Numbered from the stretch's first letter, positions 10,490 to 24,216 are shown. The stretch is DNA of 64,000 nt from Prosapia bicincta (GCA_036971475.1 JBAIZL010000003.1:109162570-109226569); one strand, 5' to 3'. Program-made: numbers and translations. The notes: generated from the sequence alone by a model not told the origin.

Positions 10490-13331
10490 GAACTGCTCAA
10501 ACTCTTGCTTTAGGCAACTTTAACTGTAAGCAAAGATTCTCTCTAACTGTAGCTAAGGTACTGCTCGCACCCTAACCTTAGGCCACTTTAGCTGTAAGCA
10601 AATTCCTATCAAACTGTAGTTAAAGAAATGCTAACTATTGCCGTAGGCTGCTTTAGCTGTAAGCAAAGTTCCACTCTAACTTTAGCTAAGTAATTGCTCG
10701 AACTGTTGCCTTTAGCCACTTTAGTTGTAAGCAAAGATCCTCTCAAACTGTAGCTAAGGAACTGCTCAAACTCTTGCTTTAGGCAACTTTAACTGTAAGC
10801 AAAGATTCTCTCTAACTGTAGCTAAGGTACTGCTCGCACCCTAACCTTAGGCCACTTTAGCTGTAAGCAAATTCCTATCAAACTGTAGTTAAAGAAATGC
10901 TAACTATTGCCGTAGGCTGCTTTAGCTGTAAGCAAAGTTCCACTCTAACTTTAGCTAAGTAATTGCTCGAACTGTTGCCTTTAGCCACTTTAGTTGTAAG
11001 CAAAGATCCTCTCAAACTGTAGCTAAGGAACTGCTCAAACTCTTGCTTTAGGCAACTTTAACTGTAAGCAAAGATTCTCTCTAACTGTAGCTAAGGTACT
11101 GCTCGCACCCTAACCTTAGGCCACTTTAGCTGTAAGCAAATTCCTATCAAACTGTAGTTAAAGAAATGCTAACTATTGCCGTAGGCTGCTTTAGCTGTAA
11201 GCAAAGTTCCACTCTAACTTTAGCTAAGTAATTGCTCGAACTGTTGCCTTTAGCCACTTTAGTTGTAAGCAAAGATCCTCTCAAACTGTAGCTAAGGAAC
11301 TGCTCAAACTCTTGCTTTAGGCAACTTTAACTGTAAGCAAAGATTATCTCTAACTGTAGCTAAGGTACTGCTCGCACCCTAACCTTAGGCCACTTTAGCT
11401 GTAAGCAAATTCCTATCAAACTGTAGTTAAAGAAATGCTAACTATTGCCGTAGGCTGCTTTAGCTGTAAGCAAAGTTCCTCTCTAACTTTAGCTAAGTAA
11501 TTGCTCGAACTGTTGCCTTTAGCCACATTAGTTGTAAGCCAAGATCCTCTCTAACTGTAGCTTAGGAACTGCTCGCACTCTTGCCTTTGGACACATTAAT
11601 TGTAAGCAAAGACCCACGCTAACTGTAGCTAAGGAACTGCTCGAACTCCTGTCGTAGGCTGATTTAGCTGTAATCAAAGATCCTCTCTAAATGTAGCTAA
11701 GGAACTGCTAACTGTTGCCGAAGGCTGCTTCAAGTGTAAGCAAAGTTCCTATCATACTGTAACTAAGTAATTGTTCGAACTGTTGTCTTTAGCCACATTA
11801 GCTGTAAGAAAGATCTTCTCCAACTGTAGCTAAGGAACTGCTAGAATTCATGTCTCAGGCAACTTTAACGGTAAGCAAAGACCCTCACTAACCATAGTCA
11901 AGGAACTGCTAGAACTCTTGAATTAGGCCACTTTAGCTGTAGGGTAAGGTCATATCTAACTGTAGCTAAGGAACTGCACGAACGTTTGTCTTAGGAAACT
12001 TTAGCTGTAAGCAAAGATCCTCTCAAACTATAGCATAGGAACTGCTCGAACTCCAGTCTTAGGCCGATTTAGCTGTAAGCAAAGGCCCTCTCTAACTGTA
12101 GTTAAGGAACTGCAATGAACTTTTGTCTTAGGAAACTTTAGCTGTAAGCAATGATCCACTCAAACTGTAGCTTAAGAACTGCTCGCACTCTTGACTTAGG
12201 ACACTTTAACTGTAAGTAAAGATCCTCTCAAACTGTAGCATAGGAACTGCTCGAACTCCAGTCTTAGGCCGATTTAGCTGTAAGCAAAGACCCTCTCAAA
12301 CTGTAGCTAACGGTCTGCTCGACCTCTTGCCTTAGGCCACGTTAGTTGTAAGGAAAGACCCTCTCTAACTGTAGTTAAGGAACTGCACGAACTTTTGTCT
12401 TAGGAAACTTTAGCTGGAAGCAATGATCCACTCAAACTGTAGCTTAAGAACTGCTCGCACTCTTGACTTAGGACACTTTAACTGTAAGCAAAGACCTTCT
12501 CTAACTGTAGCATAGGAACTGCTCGAACTCCAGTCTTAGGCCGATTTTGCTGTAAGCAAAGACCCTCTCAAACTGTTGCTAACGGTCTGCTCGACCTCTT
12601 GGCTTAGGCCACGTTAGTTGTAAGCAAAGACTTTCTCTAACTTTAGCTAAGGAATTGCTCGAACTCTTAACTTAGGCCACTTTAGCTGTATGCAAAGACC
12701 CTCTCTAACTGTAGTTAAGGATCTGCTCGACTTCTTGCCTTGGGCCACGTTAGCTGTAAGCAAAGATCCTCTCTAACTGTAGCTAAGGAACTGCTCCAAC
12801 TCTTGCCTTAGGCCACGTAAACTGTAAGCAAAGATCCTCTCTAACTGTAGCTTAGGAACTGCTCGCACTCTTGCCTTTGGACACATTAATTGTAAGCAAA
12901 GACCCTCGCTAACTGTAGCTAAGGAACTGCTCGAACTCCTGTCGTAGGTCGATTTAGCTGTAAGCAAAGACCCTCTCAAACTGTAGCTAACGGTCTGCTC
13001 GACCTCTTGCCTTAGGCCACGTTAGTTGTAAGGAAAGACCCTCTCTAACTGTAGTTAAGGAACTGCACGAACTTTTGTCTTAGGAAACTTTAGCTGTAAG
13101 CAATGATCCACTCAAACTGTAGCTTAAGAACTGCTCACACTCTTGACTTAGGACACTTTAACTGTAAGCAAAGACCTTCTCTAACTGTACCATAGGAACC
13201 GCTCGAACTCCAGTCTTAGGCCGATTTCGCTGTAAGCAAAGACCCTCTCAAACTGTTGCTAACGGTCTGCTCGACCTCTTGGCTTAGGCCACGTTAGTTG
13301 TAAGCAAAGACTTTCTCTAACTTTAGCTAAG
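10490..13331 (+). repeat. 2842-bp tandem duplication in satellite A, copy 2
   Basis: It repeats copy 1, including four copies of the 269-bp tetramer (marker at 10563, 10832, 11101 and 11370). After 13331 the sequence changes to CTGCTCCAACTC, whereas copy 1 was followed by CTGCTCAAACTC, marking the end of the duplicated block. About 42 monomers are involved. Confidence 0.93.
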
Positions 13332-15159
13332 GAACTGCTCCAACTCTTGCCTTAGGCCACGTAAACTGTAAGCAAAGTTTCTCTCAAACTATAGCTAAGT
13401 AATTGCTCGACCATCTGCCTTAGGCCACTTTAGCTGTAAGCAAAGATCCTCTCTAACCGAAGCTAACGAACTGCTCGCACTCTTTGGCCACTTTAGATGT
13501 AAGCAAAGATCCTCTCTAACAATAACTAAGGTACTGCTAACTGTTGCCGAAGGCTGCTTCAGCTGTAAGCAAAGATCCTATCTAACTGTAGCTAAGCAAC
13601 TGTGTTCGACCTCTTGCCTTAGATCCCTTTAGCTGTAAGCAAAAACCCTCTCTAACTGTAGTTAAGGAACTGCTTGCACTCTTGCCTTAGGACACGTTTA
13701 CAATAAGCAAAGACCCTCTCTAAGTGTAGCTAAGGCACTGCTCGAACACCTGCCTTAGACCGGTTTAGCTGTAAAGCAAAGACCCTCTCTATCTGTAACT
13801 AACGAACTGCTAACTATTGCCTTAGGCCACTTTAGCTGTAAGCAAAGACCTTCTCTAATTGAAGCTAAGGAACTACTCGACCTCTCTTGCCTTAAGCGTC
13901 ATTATCTGTAAGCAAAGATCCTCTCTAGCTGTAGCTAAGGAACTGCTCAAACTCCTGCCTTATGCCACCATAGCTGTAGGGAAATGCTCTCTCTCTACCA
14001 GAAGCTAAGGAAATGCGAATTGTTGCCGTAGGCCGCTTTAGCATTAAGCAAAGACCCTCTCTAACTGTAGCTAAGAAACTGCTCAAACTCCTGCCTTAGG
14101 CAATTCTAGCTGTAAGCAAAGCCCTTCTCTAACTGTAGCTAAATTACTGCACGACCTTTTGCATTCGGTCACTTTAGCTGTAGGAAAAGACCCTCTCTAA
14201 CTGTAGCTATGGAACGGCTAACTGTTGCCGTAGGCGGCTTTGTCTGAAAGCAAATATCCTCTCAACTGTAGCTAAGGAACTGCACGAACATTTGTCTAAG
14301 GAAACTTTAACTGTAAGCAAAGATCCTCTCTCTCTAACTGTAGCTTAGGAATTGCTCGCACTTGGACACATTAATTGTAAGCAATGACCCTATCTAACTG
14401 TAGCTAAGGAACTGCCCGAACTCCTGTCTTAGGCTGATTTAGCTGTAAGCAAAGATCCTCTCTAACTGGAGCTAAGGAACTGCTCGAACATCTGCCTTAG
14501 GCCGATTTAGCTGTAAGCAAAGTTCCTCTCTAACTGTAACTAAAGAACTGCTCGAACTCTTACATTTGGCCACTTTAGCTGTAATCAAAGAACCTCTCTA
14601 AATGTAGCTAAGGAACTGCTAGAATTCATGTCTCAGGCAACTTTAACTGTAAGCAAAGACTCTCACTAACCATAGTTAAGGAACTGCTAGAACTCTTGCC
14701 TTAGGCCACTTTAGCTGTAGGGTAAGGTCCTATCTAACTGTAGCTAAGGAACTGCTCAACCACTTGCCTTAGGTAACTTTAGCTGAAAGCAAAAACCCTC
14801 TCTAACTGTAGTTAAGGAACTGCACGAACGTTTGTCTTAGGAAACTTTAGCTGTAAGCAATGATCCTCTCAAACTGTAGCATAGGAACTGCTCGAAATCC
14901 AGTCTTAGGCCGATTTAGCTGCAAGCAAAGACCCTCTCTAACTGTAGTTAAGGAACTGCACGAACTTTTGTCTTAGGACACTTTAGCTGTAAGCAATGAT
15001 CCACTCAAACTGTAGCTTAAGAACTGCTCGCACTCTTGACTTAGGACAATTTAACTGTAAGCAAAGACCTTCTCTAACTGTAGCATAGGAACTGCTCGAA
15101 CTCCAATCTTAGGCCGATTTTGCTGTAAGCAAAGACCCACTCTAACTGTAGTTAAGGAA

Positions 15160-18060
15160 CTGCTCGAACTCATGTTTTAGGCAACTTTAACTGTAAGCAA
15201 AGACCCTCACCAACCATAGCTAAAGAACTGCTATAACTCTTGCCTTCGGCCTATTTAACTGTAAGCTAAGGTTCTATCTAACTGTAGCTAAGCAACTGCT
15301 CGACCTCTTGCCTTAGGACACTTAAGATGTAAGCAAAAACAGTCTCTAACTGTAGTCAAGTAACTGCACGAACTCTTGTCTTAGGAAACTTTAGCTGTAA
15401 TCAAAGATCCTCTCTAACTATAGCTAAGTAACTGCTCGACCACCTGCCTTAGGCCACTTTAGCTGTAAGCAAAGATCCTCTCTAACTGTAGTTAAGGAAC
15501 TGCTCGAACTCTTGCCTTAGGCCACTTTAGCTGTAAGCAAAGATTATCTCTAACTCTAGCTTAGAAACTGCCCAAACTCTTGCCTTAGCTGTAAGCAAAC
15601 ATCCTCTCTAACTGAAGCTAAGGAACTACTCGACCTCTTGCCTTAAGCCACCTTAGCTATAGGGATATCCTCGCTCTCTACCAGTAGCTAAGGAAATGCG
15701 AATTGTTGCCGTAGACCGCTTTAGCTGTAAGCAAAGATCCTCCCTAACTGTAGCTAAATTACTGCACCACCTCTTACCTTCGGCCACGTTAGCTGTAGGC
15801 AAAGTCCCTCTCTAACCGTAGCTAAGAAACTGCTAATTGTTGCCGTAGGCCAGTTTAGCATTAAGCAAAGAACTTCTCTAACAATAACTAAGAAACTGCT
15901 CAAACTCCTGCCTTAGGCCATTCTAGCTGTAAGCAAAGCCCTTCTCTAACTGTAGCTAAATTACTGCACGACCTTTTGCATTCGGTCACTTTAGCTGTAG
16001 GCAAAGACTCTCTCTAACTGTAGCTATGGAACGGCTAACTGTTGCCGTAGGCGGCTTTAGCTGTAAGCAAAAATCCTCTCTAACTGTAGCTAAGAATCTG
16101 CTCGAACTCTTGTCTTAGGCAAATTTAGGTGTAAGTAAAGACTCTCTCTAACTGCAGGTATGATACTGCACGACCTCTTGTCTTCGGCATCTTTAGCTTT
16201 AAACAAAGACCCCCTCTCACTGTTGCTAAGGTACTGCTCGACCCTTTGCCTTAGGCCACTATAGCTGTAAGCAAAGACTCTCTCTAATTGTATTTATGGA
16301 ACTGCTCGAACTCATGTCTTAGGCAACTTTAGCTGTATGAAAAGACCCTCTCAAACTGTAGCTAACGGTCTGCTCGACCTCTTGCCTTAGGCCACGTTAG
16401 TTGTAAGGAAAGACTTTCACTAACTTTAGCTAAGGAACTGCTGGAACTCTTAACTTAGGCCACTTTAGCTGTATGCAAAAACCCTCTCTAACTGTAGTTA
16501 AGGATCTGCTCGACTTCTTGCCTTGGGCCACGTTAGCAGTAAGCAAAGATCCTCTCTAACTGTAACTAAGGAACTGCTCGACCTCTTGCCTTAGGCCACG
16601 TAAACTGTAAGCAAAAATCCTCTCAAACTGTAGCTAAGGAACTGCTCGAACTCATGTTTTAGGCAACTTTAACTGTAAGCAAAGATTCTCACTAACCATA
16701 GCTAAAGAACTACTATAACTCTTGCCTTAGGCCAATTTACCTGTAAGCTAAGGTCCTATCTAACTGTAGCTAAGCAACTGCTTGACCTCTTGCCTTAGGA
16801 CACTAAAGATGTAAGCAAAAACAGTCTCTAAGTGTAGTTAAGTAACTGCACGAACTCTTGTCTTAGGAAACTTTAGCTGTAATCAAAGATCCTCTCTAAC
16901 TGTAGCTAAGGAACTGCTCGAGCTCTTGCCTAAGGCCACTTTAGCTGTAAGCAAAGACCCTCTCTAACAGTAGCTATGGAACGGCTAACTCTACCGTATG
17001 ACGCTTTATCTGTAAGCAAATATTCTCTCTAACTGTTGCTAATAAACTGCTAACTGTTGCCGTAGGCGGCTTTAGCGGTAAGCAAAGACCCTCTCTAGCT
17101 GTAGCTAAGGACCTGCTAATTGTTGCCGTAGGCCACTTTAGCATTAAGCAAAAACCCTCTCTAACTGTAGCTAAGAAACTGATCAAACTCCTGCCTTAGG
17201 CCATTCTAGCTGTAAGCAAAGCCCTTCTCTAACTGTAGCTAAATTACTGCACGACCTTTTGCATTCGGTCACTTTAGCTGTAGGCAAAGACCCTCTCTAA
17301 CATTAGCTATGGAACGGCTAACTGTTGCCGTAGGCAGCTTTAGCTGTAAGCAAAAATCCTCTTTAACTGTAGCTAAGAATCTGCTCGAACTCTTGTCTTA
17401 GGCAAATTTAGATGTAAGTAAAGTCTCTCTCTAACTGCAGGTATGATACTGCACGACCTCTTGTCTTCGGCATCTTTAGCTTTAAACAAAGACCCCCTCT
17501 AACTGTTGCTAAGGAACTGCTCGACCCTTTGCCTTAGGCCACTATAGCTGTAAGCAAAGACTCTCTCTAACTGTATTTATGGAACTGCTCGAACTCATGT
17601 CTTAGGCAACTTTAGCTGTATGAAAAGACCCTCTCAAACTGTAGCTAACGGTCTGCTCGACCTCTTGCCTTAGGCCACGTTAGTTGTAAGGAAAGACTTT
17701 CTCTAACTTTAGCTAAGGAACTACTCGAACTCTTAACTTAGGCCACTTTAGCTGTATGCAAAAACCCTCCCTAACTGTAGTTAAGGATCTGCTCGACTTC
17801 TTGCCTTGGGCCACGTTAGCTGTAAGCAAAGATCCTCTCTAACTGTAACTAAGGAACTGCTCCAACTCTTGCCTTGGACCAAGTAAACTGTAAGCAAAGA
17901 TCCTCTCAAACTGTAGCTAAGGAACTGCTCGAACTCATGTTTTAGGCAACTTTAACTGTAAGCAAAGACCCTCACTAACCATAGCTAAAGAACTGCTATA
18001 ACTCTTGCCTTAGGCCAATTTACTGTAAGCTAAGGTCCTATCTAACTGTAGCTAAGCAAC
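15160..18060 (+). repeat. Older block duplications inside satellite A
   Basis: The variant CATGTTTTAGGCAACTTTAA recurs at 15171, 16653 and 17936 (steps 1482 and 1283). CTGCAGGTATGATACTGCAC recurs at 16152 and 17433 (step about 1281). The copies carry several substitutions, so these duplications are older than the 2842-bp one. Confidence 0.75.
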
Positions 18061-21000
18061 TGCTTCACCTCTTGCCTTAGGACACTTAAGATGTAAGCAA
18101 AAACAGCCTCTAACTGTAGTTAAGTAACTGCACGAACTCTTGTCTTAGGAAACTTTAGCTGTAATCAAAGATCCTCTCTAACTATAGCTAAGTAACTGCT
18201 CGACCACCTGCCTTAGGCCACTTTAGCTGTAAGCAAAGATCCTCTCTAACTGTAGTTAAGGAACTGCTCGCACTCTTGCCTTAGGACACGTTAACTATAA
18301 GAAAAGACCCTCTCTAAGTGTAGCTAAGGCACTGCTCGAACACCTGCCTTAGGCCGGTTTAGCTGTAAAGCAAAGAGCCTCGCTATCTGTAACTAAGGAA
18401 CTGCTAACTATTGCCGTAGGCCACTTTAGCTGTAAGCAACGATTATCTCTAACTCTAGCTTAGAAACTGCCCAAACTCTTGCCTTAGCTGTAAGCAAAGA
18501 TCCTCCCTAACTGTAGCTAAATTACTGCACCACCTCTTACCTTCGGCCACTTTAGCTGTAGGCAAAGTCCCTCTCTAACTGTAGCTAAGGAACTGCTAAT
18601 TGTTGCCGTAGGCCAGTTTAGCATTAAGCAAAGACCCTCTCTAACTGTAACTAAGAAACTGCTCAAACTCCTGCCTTAGGCCATTCTAGCTGTAAGCAAA
18701 GCCCTTCTCTAACTGTAGCTAAATTACTGCACGTCCTTTTGCATTCGGCCACATTAGCTGTAGGCAAAGACCCTCTCTAACTGTAGCTAAGGTACTCATT
18801 GACCTCTTGCCTTAGGCCACTTTAGCTGTAAGCAAAGACCCTCTTCAACTGTAGCTAAGGAACAGCTCAACCTCTTGCCACAGGCCACTTTAGTTGTAAG
18901 CAAAGACAATCTCTAACTGTAGCTAAGGTTCTCCTCGAACTCTTGCCGTTGAACGGGGAAAACTGTAGCCAGAGAACTGCTCGAACTGTAGCCAGATATC
19001 TGCCTTATCTATGTCAGAGAACAATTTGAACAGCAGCCATAGAAATGCTTTGAATTTTTGCCAAAGAGTTGCTCAAACTCTAGTCAAAGAACAAATTTAA
19101 CTGTAATCAGAGAACTGCTATGATTGCAAGCACAGAAAAGCTGGAACTCCAGTTATAGAAATGCTTGAATTGTAGCCAGCTAACTGCTCGGCCAGTAGTC
19201 GGAGAACTGTTTGAACTGTAAGCATTAAACGGCTTGAACCGTAGCAAGGGAAGTAGCTCGAACCGTAGCCAGAGAACTAAACGAGCCTTAACTAGAGAAC
19301 TGATGAATTTTGCTGACACTGTAGGTAGAAAACTGCTAGAATTCTAGACAGGAATTTACTTAAACTGTAGGCAGAAATATGTCCAAATTGTAGGCAGGGA
19401 ACTCCTGGAACTAAAGGCAGAGATCTGCTCGAACTGTAGCCAGATATCTGTCCAAACTGTAGGCAGGAAACTACTGGAACTGTAGGGAGAGAACTATTTT
19501 AACTAAAGCCAGAGATTTGCTCTAACTGTAGACAGAGAACTCCTCGGACTCTGCCCTGAGAACCCTTAGAATTTAAGCTATAGAGTTCCTCAAACTGTAG
19601 CAAGAAAATTTCTCGGTCTGTTGCCTGAGAACTTCTCCACTTGTTGCCTGAGAACTGCTTAAACTGTAGTCTGAGAACTGCTCGAACTGTAGCCAGAGAA
19701 CTCGTCGAAATGTAGAAAGTGATCTCCTCGAACTGTAGCCAGAGAACTTCTCGAACTCTTGCCTGAGATCTCTTCGAACTGTAGTCAGAGAACTCTCTAA
19801 ACTGTAGCAAGAGAACTCCTTGATCTGTTGCCTGAGAACTCCTCAAACTGAAGCCTGAGAACTCTTCGAACTGTAGCCTGAGAACTCCTCGAAATATAGC
19901 CAGAAAAACTCTTCAAACTGTAGTCAGAGAACTCTTCGAACTGTAGCTTGAGAACTCCTCGAACTATAGCCAGAAAACTCTTCAAACTATAGTCAGAAAA
20001 CTCCTTGGAATGTTGCCTGAGAACTTCTCGAACTGTAGCCAGAGAACTCTCCGAACTGTAGCCAGAGAACTCCTCGAACTGTTGCCTGAGATCTCTTTGA
20101 ACTGTTGCCTGAGAACTCCTCGAACTGTAGCCAGAGAATTCTTCAAACTGTAGTCAGAGAACTCTCCGAACTGTAGTTAGAGAACTCCTTGAACTTTTGC
20201 CTGAGAACTGCTCGAACTGTAGCCTAAGAACTTCTCGAACTGTAGTCAGAGTACTCGTTGAACTGTAGCAAGAGAACTACTTGATCTGTTGCCTGAGAAC
20301 TCCTCAAACTGTAGCCAGAGAACTCTTCAAACTGCAGTCAGAGAACTTCTCGAACTATAGTCAGAGAACTCCTTGAACTGTTGCTTGAGATCTCCTCGAA
20401 CTGAAGAATGAAAACTCCTTAAACTGTAGCCTGAGAACTTCTCGAACTATAGTCAGAGAACTCTTCGAACTGTAGCCTGAGAACTCCATGAACTTTATCC
20501 TGAGAACTCCTCGAACTGTAACCACAGAACTCTATAACTGTTACCTGAGAACTCCTCGAACTATAGCCAGCAAACTCTTAAACTGTAGTCAGAGAACTCC
20601 TCGAATTGTTGCCTGAGAACTGCTCGAACTGCAGCCAGAAAACTCTCCGAACTGTAGCCAGAGAACTCCTCGAACTGTTGCCTGAGATCTCTTCGAACTG
20701 TAGTCAGATAAATCTCCGAACTGTAGTAACGGAACTCCTTGATCTGTTGCCTGAGAACTCCTCAATCTGTAGCCTGAGAACGTCTCGAACTGTAGTCAGA
20801 GAGCTCTTTGAACTGTAGCCTGAGAACCCCTCGAACTGTAGCCAGAGAACTCTTCAAACTGTAGTCAGAGAACTCCTTGAACTGTAGTCAGAGAACTCCT
20901 TGAACTGTTGCTTGAGATCTCCTCGAATTGAAGAATGAAAACTCCTTAAACTGTATTTTGAGAACTCCTCGAACTGTAGTCAGAGAACCTTTCGAACTGT

Positions 21001-22281
21001 AGCCAGAGAACTCCTTGAACGGTTGCCTGAGAACTCCTCAAACTGTAGCCAGAGAACTCTTCAAACTGTAGAAAGAGAACTCCTCGAACTGTAGCCAGAG
21101 AGCTCTCCGAACTGTAGCAAGAGAATTCCTCGATCTGTTGCCTGAGAACTCTTCAAACTGTAGTCAGAGAACTCTCCGAACTGTAGCAAGAGAACTAATT
21201 GATCTGTTGCCTGAGAACTTCTCAAACTGTAGCCAGAGAACTCTTCAAACTGTAGTCAAAGAACTCCTTGAACTGTCTTCAGAGAACTGCTCGAACTACA
21301 GCCAGAGTACTCTCCGAACTGTAGCCAGAGAACTTCTCGAACTGTAGTCAGAGAACTGCTCGAACTACAGCCAAAGAACGCTCCGACCTGTAGCCAGAGA
21401 ACTCCTCGAACTGTTGCCTGCGTTCTCTTCGAACTGTAGTCAGAGAACTCTCCGAACTGTAGCAAGAGAACTCCTTGATCTGTTGCCTGAGAACTCCTCA
21501 AACTGTAGCCTGAGAACTCTTCGAACTGTAGCCTGAGAACTCCTCGAACTATAGCCAGAAAAACTCTTCAAACTGTAGTCAGAGAACTCTTTGAACTGTA
21601 GCCTGAGAACTCCTCGAACTATAGCCAGAAAACTCTTCAAACTGTAGTAAGAGAACTCCTCGAACTGTTGCCTGAGAACTTCTCGAACTGTAGCCAGAAA
21701 GCTCTCCGAACTTTAGCAAGACAACTCCTCGATCTGTTTCCTGAGAACTCTTCAAACTATAGTCAGAGAACTCTCCGAACTGTAGCAAGAGAGCTACTTG
21801 ATCTTGTGCCTGAGAACCCCTCAAACTGTAGCCAGAGAACTCTTCAAACTGTAGTCAGAGAACTCCTTGAACTGTAGCCTGAGAACTGCTCGAACTGTAG
21901 CCAGAGAAATCTCCGAACTGTAGCAAGAGAACTTCTCGATCTGTTAAATGAGAACTCCTAGAACAGTAGCCACAAAACTCTTCAAACTGTAGTCAGAGAA
22001 CTTCTCGAACTGTAGTCAGAGAACTCCTTGAACTGTTGCTTGAGATCTCCTCGAACTGAAGAATGAAAACTTTTTAAACTGTAGCCTGAGAACTCCTCGA
22101 ACTGTAACCACAGAACTCTATAACTTTTACCTGAGAACTCCTCGAACTATAGCCAGAAAACTCTTAAACTCTAGTCAGAGAACTCCTCGAACTGTTGCCT
22201 GAGATCTCTTCGAACTGTAGTCAGAGAACTCTCCGAACTGTAGCAAGAGAACTCCTTGATCTGTTGCCTGAAAACTCCTCA

Positions 22282-23248
22282 AACTGTAGCCTGAGAACTC
22301 CTCGAACTATAGCCAGAAAAACACTTCAATCTGTAGTCAGAGAACTTTTCGAACTGTAGCCTGAGAACTCCTCGAACTATAGCCAGAAAAATCTTCAAAC
22401 TGTAGTCAGAGAACTCCTCAATCTGTAGCCTGATAACTTCTCGAACTGTAGTCAGAGAACTCTTTGAACTGTAGCCTGAGAACCCCTCGAACTGTTGCCT
22501 GAGATCTCTTCGAACTGTTGCCTCAGACCTCCTCGAACTGTAGCCAGAGAACCCTTCAAACTGTAGTCAGAGAACTCTCCGAACTGTAGCAAGGGAACGC
22601 CTTGACCTGTTGCCTGAGAACTCCTCAATCTGTAGCCTGAGAACTTCTCGAACTGTAGTCAGAGAACTCTTTGAACTGTAGCCTGAGAACCCCTCGAACT
22701 GTAGCCAGAGAACTCTTCAAACTGTAGTCAGAGAACTCCTTGAACTGTTGCCTGAGAACTGCTCAAACTGTAGCCAGAGAACTCTCCGAACTGTAGCAAG
22801 AGAACTTCTTGATCTGTTACCTGAGAACTCCTCGAACAGTAGCCAGAAAACTCTTCAAACTGTAGTCAGAGAACTTCTCGAACAGTAGTCAGAGAACTCC
22901 TTGAACTGTTGCTTGAGATCTCCTCGAACTGAAGAATGAAAACTCCTTAAGCTGTAGCCTGAGAACTCCTCGAACTGTAGTCAGAGAACCTTTCGAACTG
23001 TAGCCAGAGAACTCCTCGAACCGTTGCCTGAGATCTCTTCGAACTGTAGTCAGAGAACTCCTCGAACTGTTGCCTGAGATCTCTTCGAACTGTTGCCTGA
23101 GAACTCCTCGAACTGTAGCCAGAGAACTCTTCAAACTGTAGTCAGAGAACTCTCCGAACTGTAGCAAGGGATCTCCTTGATCTGTTGCCTGAGAACTCCT
23201 CAATCTGTAGCCTGAGAACTTCTCGAACTGTAGTCAGAGAACTCTTTG
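22282..23248 (+). repeat. 967-bp tandem duplication in satellite B, copy 1
   Basis: The rare marker ACACTTCAATCTG appears at 22321 and 23288, 967 bases apart, and the order of 23-bp variants between them is the same in both copies. 967 is 42 units plus one base. The left boundary is AACTGTAGCCTGAG at 22282. Confidence 0.88.
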
Positions 23249-24216
23249 AACTGTAGCCTGAGAACTCCTCGAACTATAGCCAGAAAAACACTTCAATCTG
23301 TAGTCAGAGAACTTTTCGAACTGTAGCCTGAGAACTCCTCGAACTATAGCCAGAAAAATCTTCAAACTGTAGTCAGAGAACTCCTCAATCTGTAGCCTGA
23401 TAACTTCTCGAACTGTAGTCAGAGAACTCTTTGAACTGTAGCCTGAGAACCCCTCGAACTGTTGCCTGAGATCTCTTCGAACTGTTGCCTGAGACCTCCT
23501 CGAACTGTAGCCAGAGAACCCTTCAAACTGTAGTCAGAGAACTCTCCGCACTGTAGCAAGGGAACGCCTTGACCTGTTGCCTGAGAACTCCTCAATCTGT
23601 AGCCTGAGAACTTCTCGAACTGTAGTCAGAGAACTCTTTGAACTGTAGCCTGAGAACCCCTCGAACTGTAGCCAGAGAACTCTTCAAACTGTAGTCAGAG
23701 AACTCCTTGAACTGTTGCCTGAGAACTGCTCAAACTGTAGCCAGAGAACTCTCCGAACTGTAGCAAGAGAACTTCTTGATCTGTTACCTGAGAACTCCTC
23801 GAACAGTAGCAGGAAAACTCTTCAAACTGTAGTCAGAGAACTTCTCGAACAGTAGTCAGAGAACTCCTTGAACTGTTGCTTGAGATCTCCTCGAACTGAA
23901 GAATGAAAACTCCTTAAGCTGTAGCCTGAGAACTCCTCGAACTGTAGTCAGAGAACCTTTCGAACTGTAGCCAGAGAAATTCCTCGAACTGTTGCCTGAG
24001 ATCTCTTCGAACTGTAGTCAGAGAACTCCTCGAACTGTTGCCTGAGATCTCTTCGAACTGTTGCCTGAGAACTCCTCGAACTGTAGCCAGAGAACTCTTC
24101 AAACTGTAGTCAGAGAACTCTCCGAACTGTAGCAAGGGATCTCCTTGATCTGTTGCCTGAGAACTCCTCAATCTGTAGCCTGAGAACTTCTCGAACTGTA
24201 GTCAGAGAACTCTTTG
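23249..24216 (+). repeat. 967-bp tandem duplication in satellite B, copy 2
   Basis: It follows copy 1 directly. It differs by a few substitutions and one inserted base near 23980 (CCAGAGAAATTCC against CCAGAGAACTCC). The match is lost after about 24240. Confidence 0.88.

Larger units (their letters stand above)
7174..18950 (+). repeat. Satellite A: 68-bp tandem repeat, roughly 170 copies
   Basis: A typical monomer starts GTAAGCAAAGACCCTCTCTA, continues ACTGTAGCTAAGGAACTGCT, then CGAACTCTTGCCTTAGGCCA and CTTTAGCT, giving 68 bases. The next GTAAGC falls 68 bases on, for example 7211 to 7279. The copy number is span divided by period. Monomers vary by substitutions and 1-base indels (67-69 bp). 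Internally the unit divides into three related 22-23-base pieces (see findings). Blocks of near-identical multi-monomer repeats occupy 7424-13331, and more varied monomers fill 13332-18950. Open frames inside it on either strand are chance products and are not genes. Confidence 0.97.

Noticed and set aside
9931..12979. Two identical 68-codon minus frames
   Set aside because: They lie wholly in satellite A, and identity is explained by the 2842-bp duplication.
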